Shown: positions 1-9,553 of the stretch, in pieces
Position numbering within the stretch: the stretch's first letter is position 1
Layout of the letters: each line of letters opens with the position of its first letter
DNA from: Paratinospora sagittata
Taxonomy: Eukaryota > Streptophyta > Magnoliopsida > Ranunculales > Menispermaceae
Direction of reading: 5' to 3'
DNA: 64,000 bases
Assembly (NCBI GenBank): GCA_035771175.1
Contig: CM069601.1
Span: 6,399,001-6,463,000, forward strand
Made by a program: the position numbers and the translations under genes
Notes under the pieces: model-generated
What the model saw: the letters and a program-made list of their open reading frames with translations, nothing else
Databases searched by the model: none
Told to the model about the DNA's origin: nothing

Positions 1-2
1 CA

Positions 3-293
3 CCTATGAGTCAACTATACGGCCAATACTTTCTACCAATGCCTACGGCCTACCCTCCACCTATGGGACAGTCGACCCATCAACCATCGATGTGGTAATC
101 GACTAACCCATTCGAACAATTAAATGTGATTGTAGCTAGCATTGCTCGAATAGAGGAGACTCAAAACACTTTGTTAACACGTATGCAAAATGTCGAAGAA
201 CAAAGAGCAAATTCTCAACCTTCTTCTAGTAGTCTTTTTGTACCTAGTAGGAGGTCTAGAAGGAGGAGTAGTAGGCAAGAAAATCAGGAATGA
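3..293 (+). pseudogene. Degraded coding fragment, unknown origin
   Basis: One reading frame stays open across this stretch apart from a TAA at 96-98, ending at TGA 291-293. Before the stop it is rich in Pro, Gln, Tyr and Met. After it there is a probable short coiled coil (residues reading IARIEETQNTLLTRMQNVEE), then a Ser/Arg-rich tail. The composition looks like the N-terminal part of a transposon gag or transposase accessory protein, but I recognise no domain. It lies about 0.8 kb upstream of the gag of gypsy element 1 on the same strand and may be a fragment of a different element. The left end runs off the window. Confidence 0.3.
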
Positions 294-329
294 TCACTGG
301 CATTGTAAAAAAATATTTTTATATATGAA

Positions 330-690
330 TGAAATGTTTTGTTTAAGACTATCTTTGGTGGGCCAACTTACAACCATTATTTCTTTTGTATCACTAACTT
401 TGGAGTGGTATGGGACACAACAAAATTGGAGGATACTAAATAAAATGTGGAAGTAAGAAAACCCACGACCTTGTGTGAAAAGAAACATTTGGAGAAAGTT
501 GCATTACTAACATTATCACTAAGTTTACACGGTATGGGACGAGTAAACTTGGATGATACTATTAGTGAACTATTATTCAGCCGATATTTTATAAAGACCA
601 TGTTCATACAACTTAACTTGGTTGACACCCTTATTACCAAATTCATGTGGTATGAGACACTAATTTGGATAATAATCAAAGAGACTAAGT
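330..690. repeat. Degenerate tandem repeat, about 120-bp period, three copies
   Basis: A tatgggac-type anchor recurs at 409, 533 and 651 (spacings 124 and 118). Each copy is preceded by a similar block containing cattat and tcactaa-like words and followed by a ttgga.gata-like word. The copies are clearly diverged. The function is unknown; such repeats are common in untranslated parts of plant gypsy elements. Confidence 0.4.
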
Positions 691-1058
691 GAAAGAGTTT
701 GAATACATAAGATTGCGATAGAATGTTAGATCAAGATACTTACCGAGGAAAATCTTAGAATTTTTATGACTCGTATGGATTTCCAATGAAATATATATGT
801 ATGTTCACAAAAACAAGAACCAAAACATTTGAAATACTTGCAAAGTTTTATACTTATTATATAAACATTCTAACCTTGTTTTTACACCATGGCCAAACAT
901 ACGAGGCACATAAGATTCTTTGATTTCTCAACAAAAACCTTACACTATACTAAGAAAAATATGTGGTTTTTACATTGCAGTACTCTCTAAATTGTTGCTG
1001 AGAATACGATAACATTATACTTGGCTACAGTATCCTAAATCATGGTTTTATTTTCTCC
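691..1058. other. No recognisable feature
   Basis: AT-rich sequence between the degenerate repeat and the first gag-like codons. I see no gene, LTR or RNA feature in it. Confidence 0.5.
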
Positions 1059-1059
1059 T

Positions 1060-2260
1060 TGCCAGTAAGAAAATGCAAATCAGGAAGAGAGGAAGGCCAC
1101 GTACTGTCCGTCCCACAGATGAGGCACCTCCAGAGATACAGAACCAGGAACCGCCGCCTCCAACGACATCACAGGCTACACCCAACACTGCCACTTGTCT
1201 GGGCAGGCAGTCCCACCCCAACCCACATCCTTTGCCATGCCTTCGCGTATGGAAGTCTTTTTCGCTGGATTGATCGAGGCGATGAAAGTAACTGTTCAAA
1301 CTGTCGTTCGTAAGACCGCGGAAAATTAGGTTGTCACTGTTCAGGCACCTGTGAGATCTGGGTCGGAGACTCAAACCGACCAGATTACGAAATACAAGAG
1401 GCTACAACCTCTTACTTTTGCTGGCACCATTGATGCTGAAGAGGTGCAGAAATGACTGGATGAGTCAAAGAAGACTCTCGATGCAATGAGAGTCAATGAG
1501 GCTCGAAAGATTCCACTTGCGACCTACCAACTTATTGGTGGAGCAAGTACATGATGGATAACAGTAAAGGAGGACCCAAGGGTCAACACTACAGACATGA
1601 CTTGGCAACAGTTCGAGTCAATGTTTATTGATGAGTACTTCCCCAGTACTGTGAAGAGGCAGAAGCGCCAAGAGTTCGCCTAACTATACGAAGGAGGCAT
1701 GATAGTCAGAAAGTACGATGGCAAGTTTAAAGAATTATCGGTCTACTCTATCTCCACTATCTCAACGGAGCAAGATAAGATCGAGAAATTCTACAATGGC
1801 CTTCGTCCTGACATTCGACAAGCCTTGTCAATCTTGGATCTCAAAATTTACAGGGAGGTCGTTGACAAGGCCATGAGTTTTGAGCAGGAGAAGATTGTGC
1901 AGGAGCAGAGACTGAATAGGGAAAAACGGCCTGCAACGTTTTTCCAACAGGGCTCGCAACAGGGCAACAAGAAGAAGCCCTACTATAATCAAAACCCAGC
2001 CCTCCCAACCCTTGTTAAGAAGAATGAGGTCATTACACTTACGACTGAACCATCTAACCCTGCCCATCAGGGTTTTCGCAATCATGGCCGCGGAGACCGT
2101 AATGGTAGGGGTAGCCGTCGAAACGGCAATGGCAGAGGTGGTGGTCAGCACCACAATCAGCATAGCCAACAGAACCATCAGCAGTAGAAGCTGACGTGTT
2201 ACAACTGCGGCCAGCAGGGCCATGTAAGAAATGCTTGTCCGAATTCAGCAACCTATTCCC
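1060..2260 (+). pseudogene. Gag polyprotein remnant (element 1)
   Basis: A basic, proline-rich N-terminus (ATG at about 1,073) is followed, after a frameshift near 1,250, by a gag capsid-type region including the words LTFAGTIDAEEV and WQQFESMFIDEYFP. The longest open stretch is 1,699-2,187, which continues with a basic Gln/Asn/Gly-rich segment. A CCHC zinc knuckle (CYNCGQQGHVRNAC) lies at about 2,200-2,241, just after an in-frame TAG. Capsid plus zinc knuckle is the usual architecture of Tekay-type gag, the structural protein of the particle. At least three stops and one frameshift inactivate it. Confidence 0.8.
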
Positions 2261-2640
2261 ATTGTTCCAGTCCAACAAGTACCACCTGCTACTAATGCCC
2301 AACCCAGGCAGAATCAGCAAAATCAGGAGCAACGGAACCAGGGCAGAGCATTTTTCATCGCTCAACAACCCCTCTCAAACAATAATGTAGTCGAAGGTAC
2401 ATTTTCCTTGTTCAATACAATGGTGCATGTCTTGTTTGATTCGGGTGTTACGCATTCTTTTATATCATCTGCATTGCTAAGACATTTAGGGTTGCATCCT
2501 GAACCCACAGAAATCACAATCCATGTCACATCACCTTTAGGATCTAGTATTGACGTGAATTTGCAGTGTTCTCAATGTGAGCTTTGAATAGCAGAACAAA
2601 TAATATATGCAAATCTTTTTGTGATGGACATTGAAAACTT
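2261..2640 (+). pseudogene. Aspartic protease region (element 1)
   Basis: The frame open over 2,231-2,587 carries VLFDSGVTHSFIS, the retropepsin active-site motif (D-S-G with V in place of the usual A/T) near 2,440, followed by a leucine-rich segment as in plant gypsy proteases. The protease would process the Gag-Pol polyprotein. A stop at 2,587 interrupts it before the RT linker. Confidence 0.75.
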
Positions 2641-3410
2641 CGACATCATCCTCGACATGGACTGGCTCGCACCACTGCATGCAAAGATCGATTGTATGAA
2701 AAAGCAAGTTCAGTTAACCTTGCCCACGGGGAAGTTTGTCAAGATTCAGGGAACAAGGAAAGGCACAGCTTCGAGCTCTATCCTTTGGTGATGAAAATGA
2801 ATCACCAACACTGTACCCTCTCGAAGTACATGATGTCCTAGTAATATCTGAATTCCCAACAGTTTTTCTAAATGACCTTCCTAGTCTACCTCCGGTCAGG
2901 GAATTTGATTTTGAAATCAATCTCATACCTGGGACTAGGCCCATCTCAATTCCGCTAAACAGAATGTCAAATGTCGAGCTAGTCGAATTGGACAAGCAAC
3001 TGAAGGAATTAGAGAGTAATGGCTTCATCAGAAAAAGTTCATCACCCTGGGGCGCTCCATTTATGTTTGATCGCAAAAAGGATGGTTCGTTACAACTTTG
3101 CATCGACTATCGCAAGCTGAATAACGTCACCATTAAGAACAGATACCTGTTGTCCAGGATCGATGACTTGTTCGACCAACTTAGATATGCCAAATATTTC
3201 TCTAGGATTGATTTATGATCCGGTTATCACCAACTCCGGATCCGAGAGTCGGACATTACCAAGACTGCATTTAGAACTCGGTACGATCACTACGAGTTCT
3301 TGGTCATGTCGTTCGGTCTAACAAATGCACCTGCTGCATTCATGGATTTGATGAACCACATCTTCAGGTTATACTTAGACCGATTTGTGGTGGTTTTTGT
3401 GGACGATATT
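2641..3410 (+). pseudogene. Reverse transcriptase, fingers and palm (element 1)
   Basis: Open mainly over 2,736-3,218. It contains the typical gypsy RT words [26 protein letters not shown] and RIDDLFDQL; after a stop at about 3,216 come [19 protein letters not shown] and the catalytic FVDDI ending at 3,410. Both catalytic aspartates are therefore encoded. Directly after FVDDI the sequence switches to the inverted segment, so the thumb is not readable on this strand. Confidence 0.85.
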
Positions 3411-3740
3411 CCTGATAAATCGCACGTCTTTCCGAGTGAGCTTGGTCATAGGTTCAGCAAGCTTTGAGAAGTCCTTGATAAAGCGTTTGTAATAGCCAGC
3501 CAAACCAAGAAAACTCATAATCTGAGTAACAGTGGTAGGTTGCTTCCAATTTAAGACCGTTTCAACCTTAGAAGGATCTACCTCAATGCCATTGCCTGAA
3601 ACCACATGGCCTAGGAATTGAACTCGCTTCGCCCAATATTCGCACTTACTCAACATTGCATACAACTGATGGCTTTTCAAGGTCTGGAGGATTATCTTCA
3701 GATGTATCTTATGGTCTTCTTCGGTTGAGGAATATATCAA
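3411..3740 (-). pseudogene. Inverted segment: RT thumb and connection, antisense to the rest of pol
   Basis: The minus strand encodes, without stops, the stretch that normally follows the DD motif of gypsy RT (starting IYSSTEEDHK, then KCEYWAKRVQFLGHVVS, FLGLAGYYKRFIKDFS and MTKLTRKD). The flanks on the plus strand stop at FVDDI (3,410) and resume with [12 protein letters not shown] at 3,745. The segment is about 330 bp and has been flipped in place, with no obvious loss of sequence. The inversion kills the polyprotein. Confidence 0.85.
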
Positions 3741-4150
3741 GTCCTGTGAAACATTATTTCAGGAATTGAAAAAGCGCCTTACGACGACACCAGTACTAAT
3801 CACTCCAAGAAATGCACTTGGATTTTCACTATACACCGACGTCTTTCTCCCAGGCTTAGGTGCCGTACTAATGGAAGAAGGCCAAGTTGTCACATATGCC
3901 TCGAGGCAACTGGAGATTCATGCTTGGAACTTGTGGCTATTGTATTTGCACTGAAACTATGGCGTCATTATCTATACAGTGAACGGTTTGAGGTGTTCTC
4001 GGATCACAAGAGTCTTAAGTACATCTACACCTAGAGAGACCTAAACCTCCGCCAAAGATGATGGTTAGAATTCTTGAAAGATTATGACTTTCAACTCAAG
4101 TACCATCCTTGTAAGGCCAATGTTGTGGCTGATGCCCTGAGTTGAAAATC
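3741..4150 (+). pseudogene. RNase H domain (element 1)
   Basis: Starts with the tail of the RT connection ([12 protein letters not shown]) and continues with [48 protein letters not shown] and NVVADAL, the usual gypsy RNase H landmarks. It needs a frame change near 3,930 and has in-frame stops (for example at about 4,033 and 4,143), so it is inactive. Confidence 0.8.
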
Positions 4151-4199
4151 TTATGTTGCTTGCACTCTTAACTTCGAAATGGGGAAGTTGGCTACCGAG

Positions 4200-5300
4200 A
4201 TGGAGAATTTTAACCTACAACTGATCGAGAAATGAGCAACATCATGACTTTCTCAATTGTCAGCCAACTCTAAGCTGTTTCAAAAGATTTCAGTAGCTCA
4301 AGCCAACGACCCTATGTTAATGGAGAAATGCGAACTTCTACTCAGCGGACATGACCTTCTTCACTGGTCAATTTCTGAAGACGGGGCCATTTCTATAAAA
4401 AAAAACGTCTTTGTCTACAGAACGATCCTGAGGTTCAGAAAGAAGTGCTTACTGAGATGCACTGTTCGAGGTTCGCTATGCATCCTGGGGGTGACAAGAT
4501 GTACAAGGATGTCAAGCGACAATTCTGGTTTTCTGGAATGAAGAAGTTCATTGCACACTTCGTTGCTCGATGTCTCGTTTGCCAGCAAGTTAAGGCAAAA
4601 TGAAGACTTCCCTCTGGACTTCTCCAGCCGTTACCTATTGGAGAATGGAAGTGGGATAACATCGCAATGGATTTTGTTACGGCCTTGCCTCGAATATTAA
4701 AGGGCAAGATGCTATATGGGTTATCATTGATAGACTTACAAAGTCTGCACACTTTTTGCCAATAAAGTTCACGGATAACCCCGCCAAACCTATTGAACTA
4801 TATGAAAGAGAGATCGTACGCCTCTATGGAATATCACTCATGATCGTCTCTGATTGAGGTCCTCAATTTACATCAAAGTTTTGGCAAAGCTTACAGAGTA
4901 GAATGGGCTCTAAGATCACCATGAGCACAACCTTTCACCCTCAGACTGATGGACAGTCAGAGCGTCTTATCCAAATCTTGGAAGACATGTTACGGTGTTG
5001 CATTTTGGACTGTCATTACGGATGGGCAAAGTACTTACATTTAGCTGAGTTTGCATACAACAACAGCTACCAAACTAGTATCGGCATGGCACCGTACGAG
5101 GCTTTATATGGTCGCCCTTGCAGATCTCTGGTATGCTGGTTAGATATGGCAGATCAACCGTAGTTAGGGCCTGAACTAGTTCAAGAGACTTCTGAGAAGA
5201 TCACACTAGTAAAGGAGCGACTTCGTGTTGCACAAAGTCGACAGAAGAGCTATGCTGACAAGCGGAGGCAGCCTCTAGAATTTGATAAGGGGTACTTGGT
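4200..5300 (+). pseudogene. Integrase (element 1)
   Basis: A degenerate zinc-binding HHCC region reads out across frames near 4,440-4,600 (MHPGGDKMYKDVKRQFW, then CLVCQQVKA). The catalytic core follows, with [13 protein letters not shown] at 4,655-4,690, an SD-type word near 4,850, and an open stretch 4,903-5,163 containing [22 protein letters not shown] and [11 protein letters not shown]. Several stops and frameshifts are visible, including TGA at about 4,855 and TAG at 5,161. Confidence 0.8.
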
Positions 5301-5715
5301 TTTTCTAAAAGTTCAGCCCACAAGAGGTGTCAAATGCTTTGGGATCAAAGGAAAGCTCTCCCCACGGTATATCGGTCCATTTTAGAACAGTGAACGTATT
5401 GGCAAACTTGCTTATCGTCTGTCCCTTCCATTGTCCATGTCTAAGGTTTATGACGTTTTTCACGTATCCATGCTTCGAAAGTATCGCCCTGATCCTTCGC
5501 ATATCATCCCTCAAGTCGAGGTTCGGGTTGAGGAAAGAAATAGGTATCAGGAGAGAGCGATACAGATTTTGAATAGAAAAACTCAAGAACTAAGGCGTCG
5601 TAGCATACTACTTGTGAATGTGCTCTGGGATCACCACGGAGTAGAGGAAGCAACATGGGAATTAGAAGCAACCATTAAACAGAAATACCCTAAATTGTTT
5701 TCCAGTAATAACTGA
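5301..5715 (+). pseudogene. Integrase C-terminus and chromodomain (element 1)
   Basis: KVYDVFHVSMLRKYRPDPSH is the standard end of plant chromovirus integrase. It is followed by a chromodomain-like tail (LRRRSILLVNVLWDHHG and EATWELEATIKQKYPKLF). This domain is thought to help target integration to chromatin. The stretch 5,431-5,715 is open; the part before it needs a frame change. Confidence 0.75.
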
Positions 5716-5805
5716 TGATACGATACATTGTACTATTTCACTTATCAATAAAATGATGAAACTTTGGTTACAAATATCTTAATACATCGTTTCACTTAAA
5801 TAACA

Positions 5806-6259
5806 ATGCAGATGTCTGACAATACTATCTATGGATATAGTGACGCACACACGCAATGGCCTCCTTGGCCACCTGTGGCGACTCTTCCAAGATCTGAGTC
5901 TAGTCACAACTACTTTGCATCACCAACTCCATCACCACACAACCAGCGATCCTTATCGCCCAGAGCGCGAATGGCTATTTCGTAACAATTTTTTCCAAAA
6001 CAACCCCGTGCCCTCATCTTAGCAGGATCTTCTACCAAAATTGTCAGGCGGCCGGATTCGAGCAACAGCACAAAAAAGCAACCCATCGCTCAAACTACCT
6101 CCCCATAAACGATGCGACCAGCGCCCTACACCACCATCTGTTAAGCAAAGGTTGGAATCTTCTAAGGACGAATTCGACTCCATTTGCTCTCCATGGTTTC
6201 ATGATGACGACGGCAGCGAATCTCACGCAGATAACTATCATGACTATTTGGACTGATTT
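5806..6259 (+). pseudogene. Extra open region between integrase and 3' LTR (element 1), unknown
   Basis: An ATG at 5,806 opens a 59-codon frame rich in Pro, Ser and His, ending at TAA 5,983-5,985. A second frame (6,041-6,256) is open and ends in an acidic tail containing SICSPWFHDDDGSES. The two could be one frameshifted accessory ORF. I recognise no env-like membrane segment or other domain, and chance or captured sequence is possible. It is separated from the polypurine tract by only about 20 bp. Confidence 0.3.
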
Positions 6260-6277
6260 CGATGGCGAAATCCTTTT

Positions 6278-6290
6278 AAGGGGGGTAGAG
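6278..6290 (+). other. Polypurine tract, element 1
   Basis: The purine-rich run aaggggggtagag lies directly before the LTR start TGTAATACC, the expected position of the plus-strand primer. Confidence 0.85.
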
Positions 6291-6338
6291 TGTAATACCC
6301 TAGGTTTGTAAATAAAAAATAAAAAAAATAAAAAATTA

Positions 6339-6388
6339 GTTCGGGCGGAAGTGCCCGAACGTTCAGGAGCCATTTTTTCTATATAAAG
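6339..6388 (+). promoter_or_regulatory. LTR promoter: inverted repeat and TATA box
   Basis: TATATAAAG lies at about 6,380-6,388, only some 90 bp into the LTR, so U3 is very short. Just upstream is a perfect inverted repeat, gttcgggc (6,339-6,346) and gcccgaac (6,353-6,360), with a 6-bp loop. The related LTR at 61,985 has an inverted repeat at the same place with different arms. Confidence 0.6.
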
Positions 6389-7080
6389 AACTCCTCCCCC
6401 TCCCCATTTCTCACACTAAAATCACTTCTCCTTGTGATTTTTCTTCTCTTTTTACTCATTTTGAGTTTTTGTCTTATCTTTTGAGACTCTCTGTGCGGTG
6501 CAACGCGGTTCTGTAGAGGGGAAGGTGCCAGTTTTCAAAGGAGCTTTTATCTGAAGGTGGGGAACGAAACATAGGTTTGCGTGTCTAATAACTTTTATTA
6601 AAGTTTACATTCATATTATTATATCATTATTGCGTATAATGTTCATACTATCATACTTATGCCTGTATATTTGAAATTCATGTATTACACTGTTATTATG
6701 CTGGATTAGTGGTCAATCTGGCTCAACCAGACTCAATCTTGTCCTCAGTAACTTTTAATAGTGAACGGGAGGCAGCGTGCTGCTCTGGACGATTGGTATT
6801 TAAGTAGACCTCGTGTCTCACCTCTCAACTGGAGACTGATCTGGTTAGTCTTATTTGAAACTTATCAGCTTAAACAAGTAATACTGAATGTCCTAACCTT
6901 GCACGTAGTGATACCGACCCCTGATAAGGATTACTAGACGTCGCCAAATCCTGTCTAAATGTTAAGTAAAGACCAGACCAGTTCATGCATGAAATCATAC
7001 ATAACACCACCTAGGGACGTATGTGGTTTATGATTCATAGAATAGTTAGAAGCAATGCTCGCTATTCATTATATTTCTCT

Positions 7081-7216
7081 AGAGAGGGACGTGCAATGAG
7101 AACCTGGCTACTCCTGGGGAGGGACATCTGTACGTGAATCCATAGCGTCGTTCCTGAGGAGGGACGTACAATGAGAACCCGACTACTCCTGGGGAGGGAC
7201 ATCTGTACGTGAACTC
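7081..7216 (+). repeat. Tandem duplication inside the 3' LTR, about 77 bp
   Basis: The block gagggacgt...gagaacc...actcctggggagggacatctgtacgtgaa occurs twice in a row. The LTR at 61,985 has the same duplication (62,842-62,980), so it predates the split of the two copies. Confidence 0.7.
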
Positions 7217-7642
7217 AGACGATGTCCAATCATCAAACCAATACGAGATGGCGTCATGCATACATACATACTGAATTGATTATGATGCTCTGATGTGTAT
7301 TTAAGATATTTGATTATGAAGTTTGTTTTATTAATTGTTATATTCACGAACTATTTTACCCACTGAGCGTGTAGCTCACCCCGTTGTTATCTAATTTTTC
7401 ACAGGAGATTAGGGTGGACTGGGTGCAGATTTTTGGGCCCATATTTTGTACCCTTTGTAATATTTATTGGGGATTTTGGGAGAATATTCCCTTAACTATT
7501 TCATGTACAATTATATTATGAAATTAATGAAATCATACTTGTACTTAATCGTGCTTCCGCGCACTCAGCTATCGTTATAATGCATTCGCGCCCCGTCCAT
7601 GAGTGTCCCGTCTATTTAGGAGCGTCTCGGCGGGATGTGACA

Positions 7643-8010
7643 GTTGGTGATTTATACGGATGCATCACTCCTAGGTCTGGGATGTGTGCTGATGCAGGAG
7701 GGTCGAGTGGTTACATATGTATCTAGACAACTTAAGGTGCATGAGCACAATTACCCTGTACATGATTTGGAGCTGGCGGCTATTTTGTTTGTATTGAAGC
7801 TATGGAGGCATTTACCTTTATGGTGAGAAGTTCACTTTTTTTCTAATCATAAGAGTATGAAGTATCTCTTTGATTAGAAGGAGCTGAATATGCGGCAGCG
7901 GAGATGGCTTGAGTTGCTTAAGGATTATGATTTCTCTTTGGAATATCATCCTGGCAAAGCTAATGTTGTGGCTGACGCATTGAGCAGTAGGCGTGCAGAG
8001 ACTTAGGTGG
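7643..8010 (+). pseudogene. RNase H domain (element 2), 5' end cut by element 1
   Basis: Begins with [20 protein letters not shown] directly after the LTR of element 1, then [24 protein letters not shown], a frame change near 7,825, and [11 protein letters not shown]. The catalytic D of YTDAS is kept. Stops at 7,876 and about 8,004 make it non-functional. Confidence 0.8.
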
Positions 8011-8149
8011 TTGCTTTTCAGATGGCTCAGTAGTGGTAGTTACTTGAGAGAGTGACTATGATGAGTATACTCTCAGACGCACCACGTACTGAGATATGTG
8101 CTCAGATGCATGTGCAGCTTGTTGATGCCCATATTCATAGGGTTAGAGA

Positions 8150-9113
8150 TCTACAGGAGCATTGTCCGAATTTTGACATATACTGTAGATATGCAGACAG
8201 TGCTGACTAGGCCGACTAGCAGAGAGGTCTAGATGATGTCTTGTGGTATAAAGGGAGACTATGGATCCCATATGATGCTGAGTTGCGAACTGAGTTACTT
8301 CGGAAGGCGCACAAGTCTCAATATACTATTCATCCAGGGGCTACCAAGATGTATCACGACATGAAAAGGTTTGTGTGGTGGCTTGGGATGAAGAAGAGTA
8401 TAGTTGAGTACGTGCAGAGATGTAAAGTGTGCCAGCAGGTTAAGGCTGAGTGGAAATGAGAGCACATCACGATGGATTTCATCATGCGATTACCGAGGTC
8501 TCAGGGCAGATTTAATGATTTGGTTGTGATCGATAGATTGACCAAGAGTGCACACTTCTTTCTTATGAGCGCCAAAGACTCTGTGGATAGACTGAGCAGA
8601 TTATATGTGAGAGAAATCGTGAGAATTCACGGAGTGCCATTGTCTATTGTGTCAGATAGAGATCCACAATTTACATCGAGGTTTTGACAGACTTTGCAGA
8701 CTCGATTTGGGACTCGTCTCCGACTCAGTACAACGTTTCACCCTCAGATGGATGGTCAGACCGAAAGAGTGATTAAGATGCTGGAGGGTATGCTCAAGTT
8801 TTGCATTTTAGAGTTCGATGGTAGTTAGGGTGAGCATTTGCCATTGTGTGAGTTTGCTTACAACAATAGTTATCAGGCGAGCATCAATATGGCACCGTAT
8901 GAGGCTTTGTATGGAAGACCCTATAGATCACCAGCTTGTTAGTATGAGGTGGGCTATATGCAGTTATGAGGCCTTGATGCAGTTGTTAAGCAGACAGAGA
9001 AAGTGAAGCTGATTCGGCAGAAGCAGAAGAACTATTATGATAACCGGCACAAGCCGCTAGAGTTTGCAGTGGAAGACCTAGTTTTGCTTAAGGTCTAGCC
9101 ACTCAAGGGTTAG
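8150..9113 (+). pseudogene. Integrase (element 2)
   Basis: Zinc-binding region: LRKAHKSQYTIHPGATKMYHDMKRFVWW and CKVCQQVKAEW (open 8,241-8,459). Catalytic core: [29 protein letters not shown] and IVSDRDPQF (open 8,472-8,687), then FHPQMDGQTERVI with the third acidic position after 8,740. The frame carries stops at about 8,457, 8,686 and 8,826, so this copy is dead although much of the core is well preserved. Confidence 0.85.
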
Positions 9114-9515
9114 ATGAGGTTCGGCGTCAGAGGGAAGCTTGCCCTTAGGTTCATTGGGCCATTCCAGATTGTTGAAGGGATTGGACCGGTAGCGTACAGG
9201 TTGGCTCTACCTTCTCAGCTTGAGAGTGTGCATGATGTATTCCATGTATCGATGTTGAGGAAGTACATTGATGATCCATCGAAGAAGTCTTATCCTGATT
9301 CAGTTCATGTGCTTGGTGTGAGTCATCTGCAAGTTGGGGAGGATACGACTTGTGCAAAGTTTCCTATTCAGATTGTGGCTCGTCGGGTTCAAAAATTGAG
9401 GAACAAGGAAATCTCGCTTGTGCGAGTCAAATGGCAATTCCACGATAATGAAGAGCAAACCTGGGAGCATGAGGACCAGATGAAGGAGCAGTTCCCCGAT
9501 TTTTTTACCGACTGA
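9114..9515 (+). pseudogene. Integrase C-terminus and chromodomain (element 2)
   Basis: An uninterrupted 133-codon stretch contains LALRFIGPFQIVEGIGPVAY, DVFHVSMLRKYIDDPS and a chromodomain-like end (LVRVKWQFHDN, EEQTWEHEDQMKEQFPDFF). It ends at TGA 9,513-9,515, which is the true end of pol. It is the best preserved coding piece of element 2. Confidence 0.85.
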
Positions 9516-9553
9516 GGTTAGTTCTCTTGCTTTTATTTTGAGGGCAAAATTTC

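Larger units (their letters stand above)
1060..7642 (+). mobile_element. Gypsy element 1 (Tekay/Del-like chromovirus), 3' portion with 3' LTR
   Basis: The order gag, protease, RT, RNase H, integrase, chromodomain, polypurine tract, LTR is that of a Ty3/gypsy chromovirus. The reading frames hold many stops and frameshifts and a 330-bp inversion, so the copy is dead. No 5' LTR is in the window; it must lie to the left. The 3' LTR (6,291-7,642) ends exactly where the RNase H coding sequence of element 2 begins, so this copy is inserted into element 2. A second LTR of the same family is at 61,985. Confidence 0.85.
6291..7642 (+). repeat. 3' LTR of gypsy element 1 (1,352 bp)
   Basis: Starts TGTAATACCC and ends GATGTGACA (TG...CA) directly after the polypurine tract. 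It is the same family as the LTR at 61,985-63,412: shared landmarks include the TATA box, the ctgtgcgg/gcagtgc-type leader, two copies of a gagggacgt repeat unit and the terminal gtgtgaca. Immediately after it the RNase H frame of element 2 starts, which fixes the right boundary. Confidence 0.88.
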
